Assembly (NCBI RefSeq): GCF_002250055.1 | Contig: NZ_CP018866.1 | Span: 4,398,869-4,462,868, forward strand | Source: Sutcliffiella cohnii | GTDB taxonomy: Bacteria > Bacillota > Bacilli > Bacillales > Bacillaceae_I | Length of the DNA: 64,000 nucleotides | Direction: 5' to 3' | Part shown: piece after piece, positions 1 through 8,886 of the stretch | Layout: each line of letters starts with the position of its first letter | Numbering within the stretch: position 1 is the first letter of the stretch | Notes under the pieces: generated by a model | What the model was told of the DNA's origin: nothing | What the model saw: the letters and a program-made list of their open reading frames with translations, nothing else | The model's database searches: none | Program-made: the position numbers and the translations under genes

Positions 1-3000
1 GTTTCGTTTTGTTTTACGTCTAGCGCTTTAATCGTATATTCACCATCTAAAACAGTAGTTGTATCAAAAATAAAGGATTGGGATGGTGCTTGTTCCTCTG
101 TAATCGTAAACGTAAAATGTTCAAATGGTCGGTACGTTCCGTCATCACCCATATCAAAAACTTGTGTTGGGTCTGATTTTAATGGATCGCGTAGTATCGT
201 ACCGTCTGGTAATACGAGGCGAACATCTCGTAAGTTAAAGTCGTCACGGTTTTCTTCTAATTGATCCAGTTCGAAAGGTGATGATTTATTTCCTGATCTA
301 ACTGTAATTGTATTTTCTCCTACCGTGAGGCGGTCCGCTTCAATCGGTATCGTAATTAATGTCCAATCTGCCATCGTTCTATCAAAGATATGAAGAATGT
401 CGTCTCCCATTGTGACCGCATTTTGGAATAATGCATTGATACCACTCACTTCATAAGCAAAATACGCATCCTGCTCCAATGAAGAATACAATCCTTCTGT
501 CCATTCTTCCTCATCAATATAAAGCTTTACATCACCCGAAACAGCTGAAGGTGACGTACCTTTGATGACTTTTTTGCCTGCTATAACTTCTCCATCCGAT
601 ACATTTAAACGAAGGCTAGACTTGTCATAAAGACTAGAAACGGTAATTCGTTTTGTTTCACTGACTAATTCATTTGTACCGTCCGAAACGACAAAATAGT
701 AGTCCACATAGTCTTCCCCAATAATGTCAGGAGAGGCAATTGTCCAGAAAAACGTTTCATTTTCTTGATTTTTATTTAAAATAACCCCTCTGTAATCATT
801 GTCTGTACTTAATGAATAAAACAGACGGACTGACTTTACTTCTCTATCATCCGAAGCTTCCGCTCTAATTAAAATATCTTCTGTTTCTAACACTTCTGTT
901 ACGCTTGTTAAATCTGTTACTATTGGTGGTGTTGTGTCATCCTCAAGTTCCACAACTTGAGGTGGTACTTGGAAAGATTCCACTCTTCCAGGTGTTGCAG
1001 CTTCAATGCTTAGTTTTGTAGATTGAATAGTACCATCTTGTGGATATTTATAAAGAATTCCTTGATCTGGATGAGTATCGTCTACACCAGGCTCATCATT
1101 ATAGTAAGCGATTGAGATTGGTTTTTTTGCATTCGTAGCTACTAAAAGCCCTCTCATTGCCGCATTTGCCATACCAGCGCTATAAATTCGAACAATATCT
1201 TTATTTTCCACTAAATCAGAGCCATAATTTGCATTGAAATCGTCTACTGTGCTGTGACCGTTTTGATCATTAATAATCCAAAATACGAGCGTCCCTTTTG
1301 ACGGAATCATTACTTCTTCTGGGATAGAAGGCCATACTACATCCGTATTTGGATCGGCACCGTAGCGATAATTTATTTTGTAATCTTTAAAGTTAATGTC
1401 TTTATTCGTATTGTTATATATTTCAATAAACTCATAACCATCAGCCGTTCCTACATTTGTAGAATCAGGGACAATTTCCGTTACGAGAAAATGAGGGAGA
1501 CTATTATAATCCACTTCACTTACTTGAACAGAGATTGTATATTCTTCCGTTTTGGCTATATTAAACCCATCCGTTGCTTCAATATAATATATAACATCAC
1601 CCTGTACATCTAATCCTGGTATATCCGCTCTATATATTTGTGAATTATCTTCTGAGGACCTCATCGGAATAGACTTCCAATCGTCACCTTCCGCTAGTTT
1701 ATAAAAGACGTTAGCAAACGGTGTTGTCTCGTTATCTGTTATTTCCGCTTCTATTTGTACGGGAGAAAAAGCTGTTGCTTCAGTAACAGGCTCATGAGAA
1801 ATTACCGGTGCTTCTATGTCGACAGGTAGCTCCTCTAGTTCAATACGTTTCGTTGGAACTTGAATAGGTTCAATTGTACCTGGTGTTGGTGGTGCAAGGC
1901 TTTTGTATTTTTCCATCTCTGTACCTGATTGTGGAAACTTATACTCGATACCAGCTCCTGTATTATCGTTATCCGATCCTAAATAACTTGCTGAAACTAC
2001 TACATTACCATCCTTATCTTTCAATACTAAAGCGCGGTCTCCCCCGTTTGCAAACCCTGGAAAAACATCTTTAAATTCCACAACTTGCTCGCTCGTTAAT
2101 TGTGTACCAAAATTTTCATTAAATTGATCTAAACTTCGGTCACCAACATTAAACCAAAAAACGAGCGTTTCTTGTGGTTCTATCGTTGTGACAGGAATTT
2201 GAAAAGTTAGCTCATTTCCAGTTTGAGTGTATAAATAAATAAATGAAAAATTTAATAACGACAAAGGTTGATTTGTATTATTATAAAGCTCAAAATACTC
2301 AAAATAGTCGGTACCACCCCCTACAGAATTCGGAGATAGTTCTGTTATTAAGATTGGAAGGTCACTATATGTATCTTCCTGTTCATCTATAGGTTCTTCG
2401 ACGACTGGTTCTTCTTTTGGCTCCTCTATTTGAACTGCTTCCACTGTACCTGGTGTTGGAGGTGCTAAACTTTGATATTTTTCCATCATTGTCCCTGTTA
2501 AAGGATACTTGTATTGGATGCCTGCCCCAGTGTTATCGTTGTCGCTAGCCAAATAACTTGCCGAAACAACTTCCTTTCCTTCTATGTCCCTAATTACAAG
2601 TGCTCGGTTGCCTCCATTTGCAAAGCCTGGAAATACATCTTTAAATTGTATTACTTGTTCACTCGTTAAATTTATTTGGAAATTTTCATTAAATTCTTCT
2701 AAACTTCTATCCCCATTATTAATCCAAAAAACTAATACTTCTCCTGGCTTAATAGTCGTTTCTGGTATTTGAAACGGTAATTCTGAATCACTATTCGTAT
2801 AATCATAAATAAACGTGTAATCCGATACAAGAATATTCTCTTGAGTCGTGTTATACAGCTCAAAAAACTCGTAATAATCTGTTCCTCCACCCGCTGAGTT
2901 AGGCGATAACTCCGTAATTAAAAGTGGTAGGCGAGGAGTATTTTCCATAGGTACAACGTTTGGTTCTTCTGTAGACTCTTCTTCTACCGTCTCTATTTCT

Positions 3001-3734
3001 TTTTTATTATCAATAGTTACATGTGATTCTTCCTGCGGTTCTGCAGAAACTTCCTCTTCCACTTCCGTTGATTCTTGTTCTAGTATAGAAGGAGCCTCCA
3101 CTTGTTCAGGTTCCACTAATCCAGGTGTAGGTGTTTCTACACTTGATAGTTTCTCCATTTCTGGTCCTACTTCTGGGTATTTATATAAAATACTAGTTAT
3201 AGCATCGTTCATATCGTCAGACTTATATTGGGCGGAAACGACTTCACTACCCGTTTCATCTTTAACAATTAGTGCTCTATTGCCCTTTTCAAACCCAGGA
3301 AAGTTATCACGCAATTCCACTACTTGCTCTCCTGCTAATTCCACTCCGTAATATTGATTAAATTCACCTAAGTTTCTACTTTGACTATTAAACCAAAAAA
3401 CGATTACTTCTTTTGGCTGTACAGTCGTTTCTGGAATGGTTATCTCTATGTTGGAATCTACCATATTATCGTAAACAAAAGAAAAGTCTACTAGTGATAT
3501 TGGATTGGCTGTTGTATTATAAACTTCAAAAAATTCATAACCAGCCTCATCAGCGTTCGATCCTATTTCTGTTAGTAATAAAGACATCTCGCTCTTACTA
3601 GTGGACGACTCCACTTCTGTTGCAAACGCATACTTTGGTGGTAGTGATAAGCTAATGTTTGAAAAAACTAAAAGAAACATTAACATATACACTAATAGTT
3701 TGTTTAGTCCCGCTCCTACATTCCCCTTTTTCAT
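1..3734 (-). CDS. Secreted lamin-tail-domain (LTD) repeat protein, C-terminus cut by window edge
   Basis: The reading frame is open for 1244 codons from ATG at 3732-3734, preceded by AGGAGG, to the left edge. Residues 1-38 look like a Sec signal peptide (KK, hydrophobic core, cleavage near AFA). Four LTD-like modules follow, at roughly residues 49-190, 268-430, 456-620 and 743-910. They share motifs LITELSPNS, YEFFELYN, LVFW, LADRS-like turns and the exit motif PTPG. Modules 2 and 3 are the most alike. Acidic E/P-rich linkers separate modules 1 to 3. Later segments (about 640-720 and 920-1015) resemble Ig/Fn3-like spacers (DNETTPFANVFYKL type). In secreted bacterial proteins LTDs are usually accessory binding modules beside a nuclease or phosphoesterase. 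No catalytic domain is visible in the part present, so the enzyme, if any, would lie beyond the edge. Function unknown. Confidence 0.85.
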   Translation of the reverse strand, partial: MKKGNVGAGLNKLLVYMLMFLLVFSNISLSLPPKYAFATEVESSTSKSEMSLLLTEIGSNADEAGYEFFEVYNTTANPISLVDFSFVYDNMVDSNIEITIPETTVQPKEVIVFWFNSQSRNLGEFNQYYGVELAGEQVVELRDNFPGFEKGNRALIVKDETGSEVVSAQYKSDDMNDAITSILYKYPEVGPEMEKLSSVETPTPGLVEPEQVEAPSILEQESTEVEEEVSAEPQEESHVTIDNKKEIETVEEESTEEPNVVPMENTPRLPLLITELSPNSAGGGTDYYEFFELYNTTQENILVSDYTFIYDYTNSDSELPFQIPETTIKPGEVLVFWINNGDRSLEEFNENFQINLTSEQVIQFKDVFPGFANGGNRALVIRDIEGKEVVSASYLASDNDNTGAGIQYKYPLTGTMMEKYQSLAPPTPGTVEAVQIEEPKEEPVVEEPIDEQEDTYSDLPILITELSPNSVGGGTDYFEYFELYNNTNQPLSLLNFSFIYLYTQTGNELTFQIPVTTIEPQETLVFWFNVGDRSLDQFNENFGTQLTSEQVVEFKDVFPGFANGGDRALVLKDKDGNVVVSASYLGSDNDNTGAGIEYKFPQSGTEMEKYKSLAPPTPGTIEPIQVPTKRIELEELPVDIEAPVISHEPVTEATAFSPVQIEAEITDNETTPFANVFYKLAEGDDWKSIPMRSSEDNSQIYRADIPGLDVQGDVIYYIEATDGFNIAKTEEYTISVQVSEVDYNSLPHFLVTEIVPDSTNVGTADGYEFIEIYNNTNKDINFKDYKINYRYGADPNTDVVWPSIPEEVMIPSKGTLVFWIINDQNGHSTVDDFNANYGSDLVENKDIVRIYSAGMANAAMRGLLVATNAKKPISIAYYNDEPGVDDTHPDQGILYKYPQDGTIQSTKLSIEAATPGRVESFQVPPQVVELEDDTTPPIVTDLTSVTEVLETEDILIRAEASDDREVKSVRLFYSLSTDNDYRGVILNKNQENETFFWTIASPDIIGEDYVDYYFVVSDGTNELVSETKRITVSSLYDKSSLRLNVSDGEVIAGKKVIKGTSPSAVSGDVKLYIDEEEWTEGLYSSLEQDAYFAYEVSGINALFQNAVTMGDDILHIFDRTMADWTLITIPIEADRLTVGENTITVRSGNKSSPFELDQLEENRDDFNLRDVRLVLPDGTILRDPLKSDPTQVFDMGDDGTYRPFEHFTFTITEEQAPSQSFIFDTTTVLDGEYTIKALDVKQNE

Positions 3735-4043
3735 GCTACTCCTCCTATTAATATGTAATCTACCACCCCCATCATAAAATAGTAGTTTTAAGTTACTATG
3801 AACGATTTGTAAATCAAATTGGACGATTTTACAAAACAATTAACAGAAGCTCTACTAAAGCGTTACAAATCAATAGTTTAAGACAAACTAGAAACAATAA
3901 TATTTACATTTTTCAAAAAATTTAACAGAAAATTATTATTGGATTTACCGTTTCTTTATTTATGTATACGGTTAGAAATATTTTCATCTAAAGAAAAATG
4001 TTTTAGGACATTTATTAAACGGGAATGTGGTTAGAGGGGATAC
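3735..4043. other. Divergent intergenic region
   Basis: This is an AT-rich spacer between the divergent LTD protein gene and the hypothetical gene at 4044. No repeat family member is seen. On the + strand GTATA (near 3965) followed about 16 nt later by CATCTA loosely resembles a forespore (sigma-F/G) promoter for the downstream ORF, but this is only a weak pattern match. Confidence 0.3.
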
Positions 4044-4388
4044 ATGACTACAGAATACTACTTAGGAAAGGATGAAAACGTTATGTATCAGTACCAATTC
4101 CAAATTGAGGATTATCGTGTTGGAAAAGTTGGTAAGTCGTTTAATCATATTAGCGTTCCGGTTAGTTTTGATTTATTAATCGGGGGAAAATGGATGAACG
4201 GTACCGTGTTTTATCATCACTATCATCGAACAATAACGTTTGATCCAAATCTTTCTCAAATACTTAAACATATTGACGAAGCAGAGGTTTCTTTAATGAA
4301 ACAGACTGTCTTTAAACATTTAGAAAAAGAAATAAAGGGGTTGGCATTAAGCCAATCCCCTCTATTCCATCAACGTATGATTCCGTAA
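4044..4388 (+). CDS. Hypothetical protein, 114 aa
   Basis: I do not recognise this protein. It is tyrosine- and histidine-rich (FYHHYHRTITFDPN at about residues 51-65), with no membrane segment or signal peptide. The ATG at 4044 has AGAGGGG upstream; a second ATG at 4083 with AAAGGA upstream is an alternative. It converges on prmC and overlaps the prmC stop by 19 bp. The last 15 or so codons are read through the prmC terminator hairpin, so either the gene has an unusual 3' end or the last part is accidental. Base composition matches its neighbours. Confidence 0.5.
   Translation: MTTEYYLGKDENVMYQYQFQIEDYRVGKVGKSFNHISVPVSFDLLIGGKWMNGTVFYHHYHRTITFDPNLSQILKHIDEAEVSLMKQTVFKHLEKEIKGLALSQSPLFHQRMIP
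4336..4364 (-). terminator. prmC terminator
   Basis: A GC-rich inverted repeat (AGGGGTTGGC / GCCAATCCCCT with one bulge) around ATTAA lies 6 nt past the prmC stop. It is followed on the minus strand by a U-rich run. It lies inside the 3' end of the convergent hypothetical ORF. Confidence 0.7.
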
Positions 4389-5233
4389 ACCATTCGATCT
4401 TTGCCGTTAATATCATTTATTACTTGAACATCTGCTTGCGGGAATGTACGCTGTAGTAGTTCCTTCACTGCTTCACCTTGCCCAAGTCCTACTTCAAAAG
4501 CGACTAATGCTCTTTCGTTTAGAACTTGTGGCAATTCTTCCATAAAGCGCTCATAAAATTCTAATCCAGAGTTCCCGCTTACTAATGCTCGATACGGCTC
4601 AAAATCTTTGACAACGGTAGAAAGTTCTTCAAATTCCGTTTCCGTAATGTACGGCGGGTTAGAAACAACAACATCTACTTTTATCCCTTGTTCTATTAAC
4701 GGTAATAATAAATCACCGTGGACGAACTCAACAGCCGCATCATACTTATGCGCATTATCCTTCGCAACTTCTAACGATTCTCCAGCAATGTCTGTTGCAC
4801 TAACTTGTAATCTACTATTCTCAAGAGCAAGCGACACTGCAATTGCACCACTGCCTGTCCCAACATCTACTAGGGAGACACTTTCTTTGCTTTGAAATAA
4901 ATCTTCAATTCTTTGGAGCACTCCTTCGACAAGTTCTTCCGTTTCCGGTCTAGGTATTAACACTTCATCATTCACGAAAAACTGGCGACCGTAAAACTCT
5001 TCAAATCCAAGAATATACTGAACCGGAACTCCAGCTACCAATTTATGCACATCGAATACGAATACTTTCCGGTGATTTTCTGAAAGTTCCTCTTGCATAT
5101 TGCTTAAAAGTTGGGCACGAGACATTTTTAATTGATGCCTTAATAATATTTCGCCCCCGTTTTCATCACGGTTATTTTGTTTTAAAAAAGAAGAAGCCCA
5201 AGTGAGGGCTTCGTATATTTTCATCGGTTTCAT
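4370..5233 (-). CDS. prmC: Release factor N5-glutamine methyltransferase PrmC
   Basis: This enzyme methylates the glutamine of the GGQ motif of RF1 and RF2 using S-adenosylmethionine, which speeds peptide release. It has 287 aa, the usual length. Visible motifs are PRPETE (94-99), the SAM-binding DVGTGSG (123-129) and the catalytic NPPY (192-195), all typical of HemK/PrmC. The start ATG lies 2 nt beyond the prfA stop with AGGCGGAA inside the prfA end, so translation is probably coupled to that of its own substrate. An in-frame ATG three codons later is possible. Equivalent of B. subtilis YwkE. Confidence 0.95.
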   Translation of the reverse strand: MKPMKIYEALTWASSFLKQNNRDENGGEILLRHQLKMSRAQLLSNMQEELSENHRKVFVFDVHKLVAGVPVQYILGFEEFYGRQFFVNDEVLIPRPETEELVEGVLQRIEDLFQSKESVSLVDVGTGSGAIAVSLALENSRLQVSATDIAGESLEVAKDNAHKYDAAVEFVHGDLLLPLIEQGIKVDVVVSNPPYITETEFEELSTVVKDFEPYRALVSGNSGLEFYERFMEELPQVLNERALVAFEVGLGQGEAVKELLQRTFPQADVQVINDINGKDRMVYGIIR

Positions 5234-5235
5234 AG

Positions 5236-6303
5236 CTATTCCGCCTGTTCCATTCGTTGTGCTTGATCTTCCATAATGAGAGCATCGATTACTTCATCTA
5301 GCTTCCCTGTTAGAATTTGATCAAGTTTTTGAATTGTTAGTCCGATACGATGGTCTGTTACACGGTTTTGCGGGAAGTTGTACGTACGAATACGCTCTGA
5401 ACGATCCCCTGTTCCAACCGCTTGTTTACGGTTTGCATCATATTCGGCTTGAGCTTCTTGCTGGAACTTATCATATACACGAGCACGTAATACTTTCATC
5501 GCTTTTTCTTTATTTTTTATTTGAGATTTTTCATCCTGACATGAAACAACGGTATTCGTCGGAATGTGCGTTAAACGAACTGCAGACATTGTCGTATTAA
5601 CTGACTGTCCACCAGGTCCACTTGAAGCAAATGTATCTACACGAATATCCTTTTCATGGATATCCACTTCTACCTCTTCCGCTTCTGGTAAAACTGCAAC
5701 AGTAGCGGTAGATGTATGAATACGGCCCCCAGACTCAGTATCAGGTACACGTTGAACACGATGCGCACCGTTTTCGAACTTTAATTTAGAAAAGGCACCT
5801 TTCCCAGTAATCATAAAAATGATCTCTTTATATCCACCTACACCAGTAGAGTTTGCCTCCATTACTTCCGTTTTCCAGCCTTTTGCCTCGGCGAAACGAC
5901 TATACATGCGGTAAAGGTCACCAGCAAACAGTGCTGCTTCATCTCCACCAGCTGCACCACGAATCTCCATAATAACGTTTTTATCATCATTAGGGTCCTT
6001 CGGTATTAGCAAAATTTTCAGACGCTCTTCTAACTCTTCAATTTGGTCTTCTAGTTCTGAAAGCTCTTCTTTTACCATTTCGCGCATTTCATCATCGAGC
6101 TTTTCTTCCAACATCGCTTTCGCATCATCGTACTGTTCTTTTACTTCTTTATACTCACGATAAGCTTCAACTGTTTCTTGAATATCTGATTGTTCTTTCG
6201 AATAATCACGAAGTTTATTTGTATCACTAACGATTTCCGGATCACTTAATAATTCATTTAATTTATCATAACGTGCTTCTACTGCTTGTAAACGATCAAA
6301 CAC
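5236..6303 (-). CDS. prfA: Peptide chain release factor 1
   Basis: RF1 recognises UAA and UAG in the ribosomal A site and triggers hydrolysis of peptidyl-tRNA. The stop-codon-reading PxT motif is PDT (about 187-189) and the catalytic GGQ is at about 231-233 within [11 protein letters not shown] place the start at GTG 6301-6303. The upstream ATG at 6307-6309 sits directly against the Shine-Dalgarno GAGGTG, while the GTG has proper spacing and gives MFDRLQAVE, which aligns with the start of B. subtilis RF1. Product 355 aa. Co-transcribed with prmC. Confidence 0.93.
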   Translation of the reverse strand: MFDRLQAVEARYDKLNELLSDPEIVSDTNKLRDYSKEQSDIQETVEAYREYKEVKEQYDDAKAMLEEKLDDEMREMVKEELSELEDQIEELEERLKILLIPKDPNDDKNVIMEIRGAAGGDEAALFAGDLYRMYSRFAEAKGWKTEVMEANSTGVGGYKEIIFMITGKGAFSKLKFENGAHRVQRVPDTESGGRIHTSTATVAVLPEAEEVEVDIHEKDIRVDTFASSGPGGQSVNTTMSAVRLTHIPTNTVVSCQDEKSQIKNKEKAMKVLRARVYDKFQQEAQAEYDANRKQAVGTGDRSERIRTYNFPQNRVTDHRIGLTIQKLDQILTGKLDEVIDALIMEDQAQRMEQAE

Positions 6304-6488
6304 GTGCATTCACCTCTAAATGGATTTTGCAAATTAGCATTATATGTACAACAGTATAATTATAATATAGTAGAAAGTAACAGTCAAAATCTAAATTATT
6401 GGAAAAAAAGCAGAGAGTTACCTGAATGTCTAAAGAGGTTGGGACATAACTTTTTTCATGAAAGTAAAAAAACGAACAAAAAAATATC

Positions 6489-6745
6489 CGGGGAAAACTC
6501 GCTCCGGAAATATACTTCGCTTTCCGCGGGCGTGTCTAGTTACGGCGGCTTGGCCCTCGAGACATAAGCCAGTCACTTCCGTTGGGCAAAGAGCGCCCAA
6601 CTGCAGCGTCTGTCTTATGCTTGTCGGGCCAGAGCGAGCCGCCTTCACTTTTCGTACTGGTGAGCCTCCTCGTGCTGCGCACTGCTATCTTCTCACCTAT
6701 GCCTTTCCTCCCGCTGGAGTCTACGTATATTTCCTCCGCTAATCC
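6489..6745. repeat. R3 interspersed repeat, split by a nested R1 element
   Basis: Left half includes CTTTCCGCGGG near 6520. The right half resumes at about 6658 with GAGCCTCCTCGTGCTGCGCA and ends with CTCCCGCTGGAGTC and a cluster of TTCCTCCGCT. The same left and right halves are contiguous in the intact copies at 29.2 and 54.4 kb. Local hairpin GGTGAG...CTCACC is retained. Confidence 0.75.
6531..6652 (-). repeat. R1 interspersed repeat (reverse orientation), nested in R3
   Basis: About 122 bp running from GTCTAGTTACGGCGG to CCGCCTTCACTTTTCG. It carries the R1 core hairpin (GTTGGGC AAAGAGC GCCCAAC) flanked by CATAAGCC/GCTTATG and GGCGGCTTGGCC/GGCC..CCGCC pairs. It interrupts the surrounding R3 copy after CCGCGGG. 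Confidence 0.75.
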
Positions 6746-6797
6746 TGCAATTGTTCGTTTTTTATCATGATGAATTTAGTTTTGTCTCAGCCGTTTT

Positions 6798-7229
6798 TTA
6801 ATTTTCGTTTTGCAATTGTACATCGTAATCATATCGTGGTAGCGCTCTAGCTAGTTTCCGGTTTACTTTCTTTTTCAGCTCTTTTCTTTCTTCCTTATCT
6901 TTTTTCTCGGTCGTATAAACTGTCGCATGAATAGTGTTGCCATTTATAAAAATAGAGCCCGCTCTCACACCCGAAACTGCATTTATCACTTCACGTGCTT
7001 TATCTTGGTCATCCCCGTACGTTGGTCTATTTTCTGTTAAATCGATAAAATTAGGATTTTGATTTGTATTGTAACGTTCACTATCTAAATCACGTTCATA
7101 ATAACCACCGTATCGATTGTTAATAAACCTTGTTCCATCTATATCTTCACTTTGGCTAATTCGCTCCCCATCAATCCCACAACCAGCTAGCAGCAAACTT
7201 GTTACCAATAAGATAAGTATCGTTCTCAC
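6798..7229 (-). CDS. YhcN/YlaJ family sporulation lipoprotein
   Basis: 143 aa lipoprotein precursor: hydrophobic leader with lipobox LLAGC (Cys 17), then a low-complexity Asn/Arg/Tyr-rich stretch and a YhcN/YlaJ-type alpha/beta domain (KAREVINAVSGV, HATVYTTEK, then a very basic helix). The family is found in spore-formers and is linked to the spore membrane and germination. The GTG start at 7229 has GGAGG about 10 nt upstream. It stands alone, divergent from the small membrane gene at 7536 and next to the ger operon. Exact role not known. Confidence 0.8.
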   Translation of the reverse strand: MRTILILLVTSLLLAGCGIDGERISQSEDIDGTRFINNRYGGYYERDLDSERYNTNQNPNFIDLTENRPTYGDDQDKAREVINAVSGVRAGSIFINGNTIHATVYTTEKKDKEERKELKKKVNRKLARALPRYDYDVQLQNEN

Positions 7230-7387
7230 TTTTCATACACCTCCTACCTTTATACTGCCCACCTACTTTTTTTTCATAGGAGAAGGTATCATTCCAATTT
7301 TTACATCCAATTTCAATTCGTTTGTTCAAGCATACTATTAGTAATGGAGCACGTAGTTGGTTTTCTGTTTTCTACGATGAGTTCTTA

Positions 7388-7480
7388 CGCTGACTTTTCA
7401 GCTGGTTATGCACCAATTTCCGTCACGGTTTGCACCACTATGAAAAGTTTATGCACGAAAATTCCGCTCCAATGCACCAC
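7388..7480. repeat. 21-bp-period array 1 (core TGCACCA)
   Basis: Cores begin at 7388 (CGCTGAC variant), 7409, 7431, 7452 and 7473, so spacing is 21, 22, 21, 21 bp. Between cores the sequence is T-rich and diverged. The CGCTGACTTTTC unit followed by GGTTATGCACC matches array 2 at 16.7 kb, so these two arrays are related. The array lies between the divergent lipoprotein gene and the small membrane gene. Confidence 0.75.
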
Positions 7481-7535
7481 TCCACAGTGTTATCCAGACG
7501 CGTTACACTAGAACCCGTAAAGGAAGAAATAACTA

Positions 7536-7772
7536 ATGATAAAAATGCTTTTATTTATGCCATTATTGTTAATAGCTCAATGTATGTTACTTTTTGCTTT
7601 AGACTTTATTGTAGGTATTCCAATGCAAACGAGTATTCGTAACATCATCAATCCGTTTTGGGTAATGGATACGGAGGAATACGCCATCATCATTATTATT
7701 GCTGGGCTAAGTGTCGGTATTCCGTTATATAATAAATTTCGTTTAGTGCAGAAAGAGAAAGAAACTACTTAA
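7536..7772 (+). CDS. Small two-helix membrane protein, 78 aa
   Basis: I do not recognise a family. The ORF has AAAGGAAG upstream of its ATG, and two hydrophobic segments (about residues 3-27 and 48-66) joined by a short loop, with a charged tail (RLVQKEKE). It ends 4 bp inside the convergent gerB-type gene. The clear ribosome binding site and two well-formed helices support a real gene, but an accidental ORF cannot be excluded. Confidence 0.55.
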   Translation: MIKMLLFMPLLLIAQCMLLFALDFIVGIPMQTSIRNIINPFWVMDTEEYAIIIIIAGLSVGIPLYNKFRLVQKEKETT

Positions 7773-8869
7773 CTTTTTTTCATCACTTTTTTACGGAATA
7801 TAGCTATTAACAATAACATGATTGGAATACCTGCTTGAAAAGGTAAATGTAAATAGTACGGGACAATGTCTACTCCTTCTTTTAAATGCTCAGAAAAATC
7901 CCCTGCAATTGTAATAGAGCAGAGCGCTGTTAATAAACCTACTGGAAAAACAAAGGTGCGAAAGCTGTTAAGTTTTAATACCGATTTAATTCCACTTAAG
8001 CCCGCGTACATAAAGATAGAAATTTTAAAAAACATTGTTAATACGAGTGTTACGACGACAAGTGCATCTAGTCGCTCTAAAAACTCAGCAACTTCAATTT
8101 TTCCAACAGTCATTAGAAGTGGGAAGGTAGATACACGAGACACTTCCGCACCTAAAACGACAACATTTAACATCGTTGTATACGCGATTAACAGTCCACT
8201 TACAACAATTCCAATTATTCCAGTCTTAAGCGCTGTTTTCTCCTTATTTAATAGTGGAAGAATCATCGTAAACACAATTACTTCCCCAAACGGAAATGTA
8301 AATCCAACCGGAAAAGCTGTCTTTATAATTGTTCCAACTCCCTCCCCGAGAATTGGAAATAAATTTTTCAAATTAATGATGCCCGAAAAAAAGATAAGGA
8401 AATTGGCGAATAGTCCATTTAATATTAAAAAGATGAAAAAGAACTCACTCATTCTTGCCATCACTTCTAGTCCAAGGAATAAAACGTACACGATTACTAT
8501 GATCATCACGAGATTAATGACGAACAGAGGGGTCTCTGGCAAAGTCGAGGTGAGTAATAAATCACCAAAATCACGCAATACTCTTGCTGCAATATATAAA
8601 AAATAAACGATATATAAGAAACTAATTACTGTACCAATATACTTTCCAACGATGGAGTTTACATAATCAGTGAGTGGTTTATCGGGATATTGTTTATGTA
8701 ATAAATAGTAAATGCAGAAAATAGCAATTCCACCTGTCATTCCTAATAAAATAGTCGCCCAAGCTCCTTGCTTCGCCTCTAATCCTACAGATACAACAAT
8801 GGCACTCCCTAGTTCAAACAGAACTAGCAGTGTGAAAAACTGAAAGGAATTTATTTTAACTTTATCCAA
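7769..8869 (-). CDS. Spore germination protein, GerB subunit (GerAB/APC-type permease)
   Basis: 366 aa, about ten transmembrane helices, with the family signatures FELGSAIVVSVG (16-27) and a GFTFPFGEVIVF-type motif mid-protein. GerB subunits bind or transport the germinant in the spore inner membrane and work with GerA and GerC. The start is TTG at 8867-8869 with GGGGTGG about 5 nt upstream. It is the last gene of a gerA-gerC-gerB operon. This order matches B. subtilis gerK rather than gerA. The germinant cannot be read from sequence. Confidence 0.92.
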   Translation of the reverse strand: MDKVKINSFQFFTLLVLFELGSAIVVSVGLEAKQGAWATILLGMTGGIAIFCIYYLLHKQYPDKPLTDYVNSIVGKYIGTVISFLYIVYFLYIAARVLRDFGDLLLTSTLPETPLFVINLVMIIVIVYVLFLGLEVMARMSEFFFIFLILNGLFANFLIFFSGIINLKNLFPILGEGVGTIIKTAFPVGFTFPFGEVIVFTMILPLLNKEKTALKTGIIGIVVSGLLIAYTTMLNVVVLGAEVSRVSTFPLLMTVGKIEVAEFLERLDALVVVTLVLTMFFKISIFMYAGLSGIKSVLKLNSFRTFVFPVGLLTALCSITIAGDFSEHLKEGVDIVPYYLHLPFQAGIPIMLLLIAIFRKKVMKKS

Positions 8870-8886
8870 TTAAACCACCCCATTTC

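Noticed and set aside
6304-6770. Several 60-90 codon ORFs in the R1/R3 composite
   Set aside because: Related ORFs appear in the other repeat copies on different frames; they follow repeat sequence, lack binding sites and do not resemble proteins.
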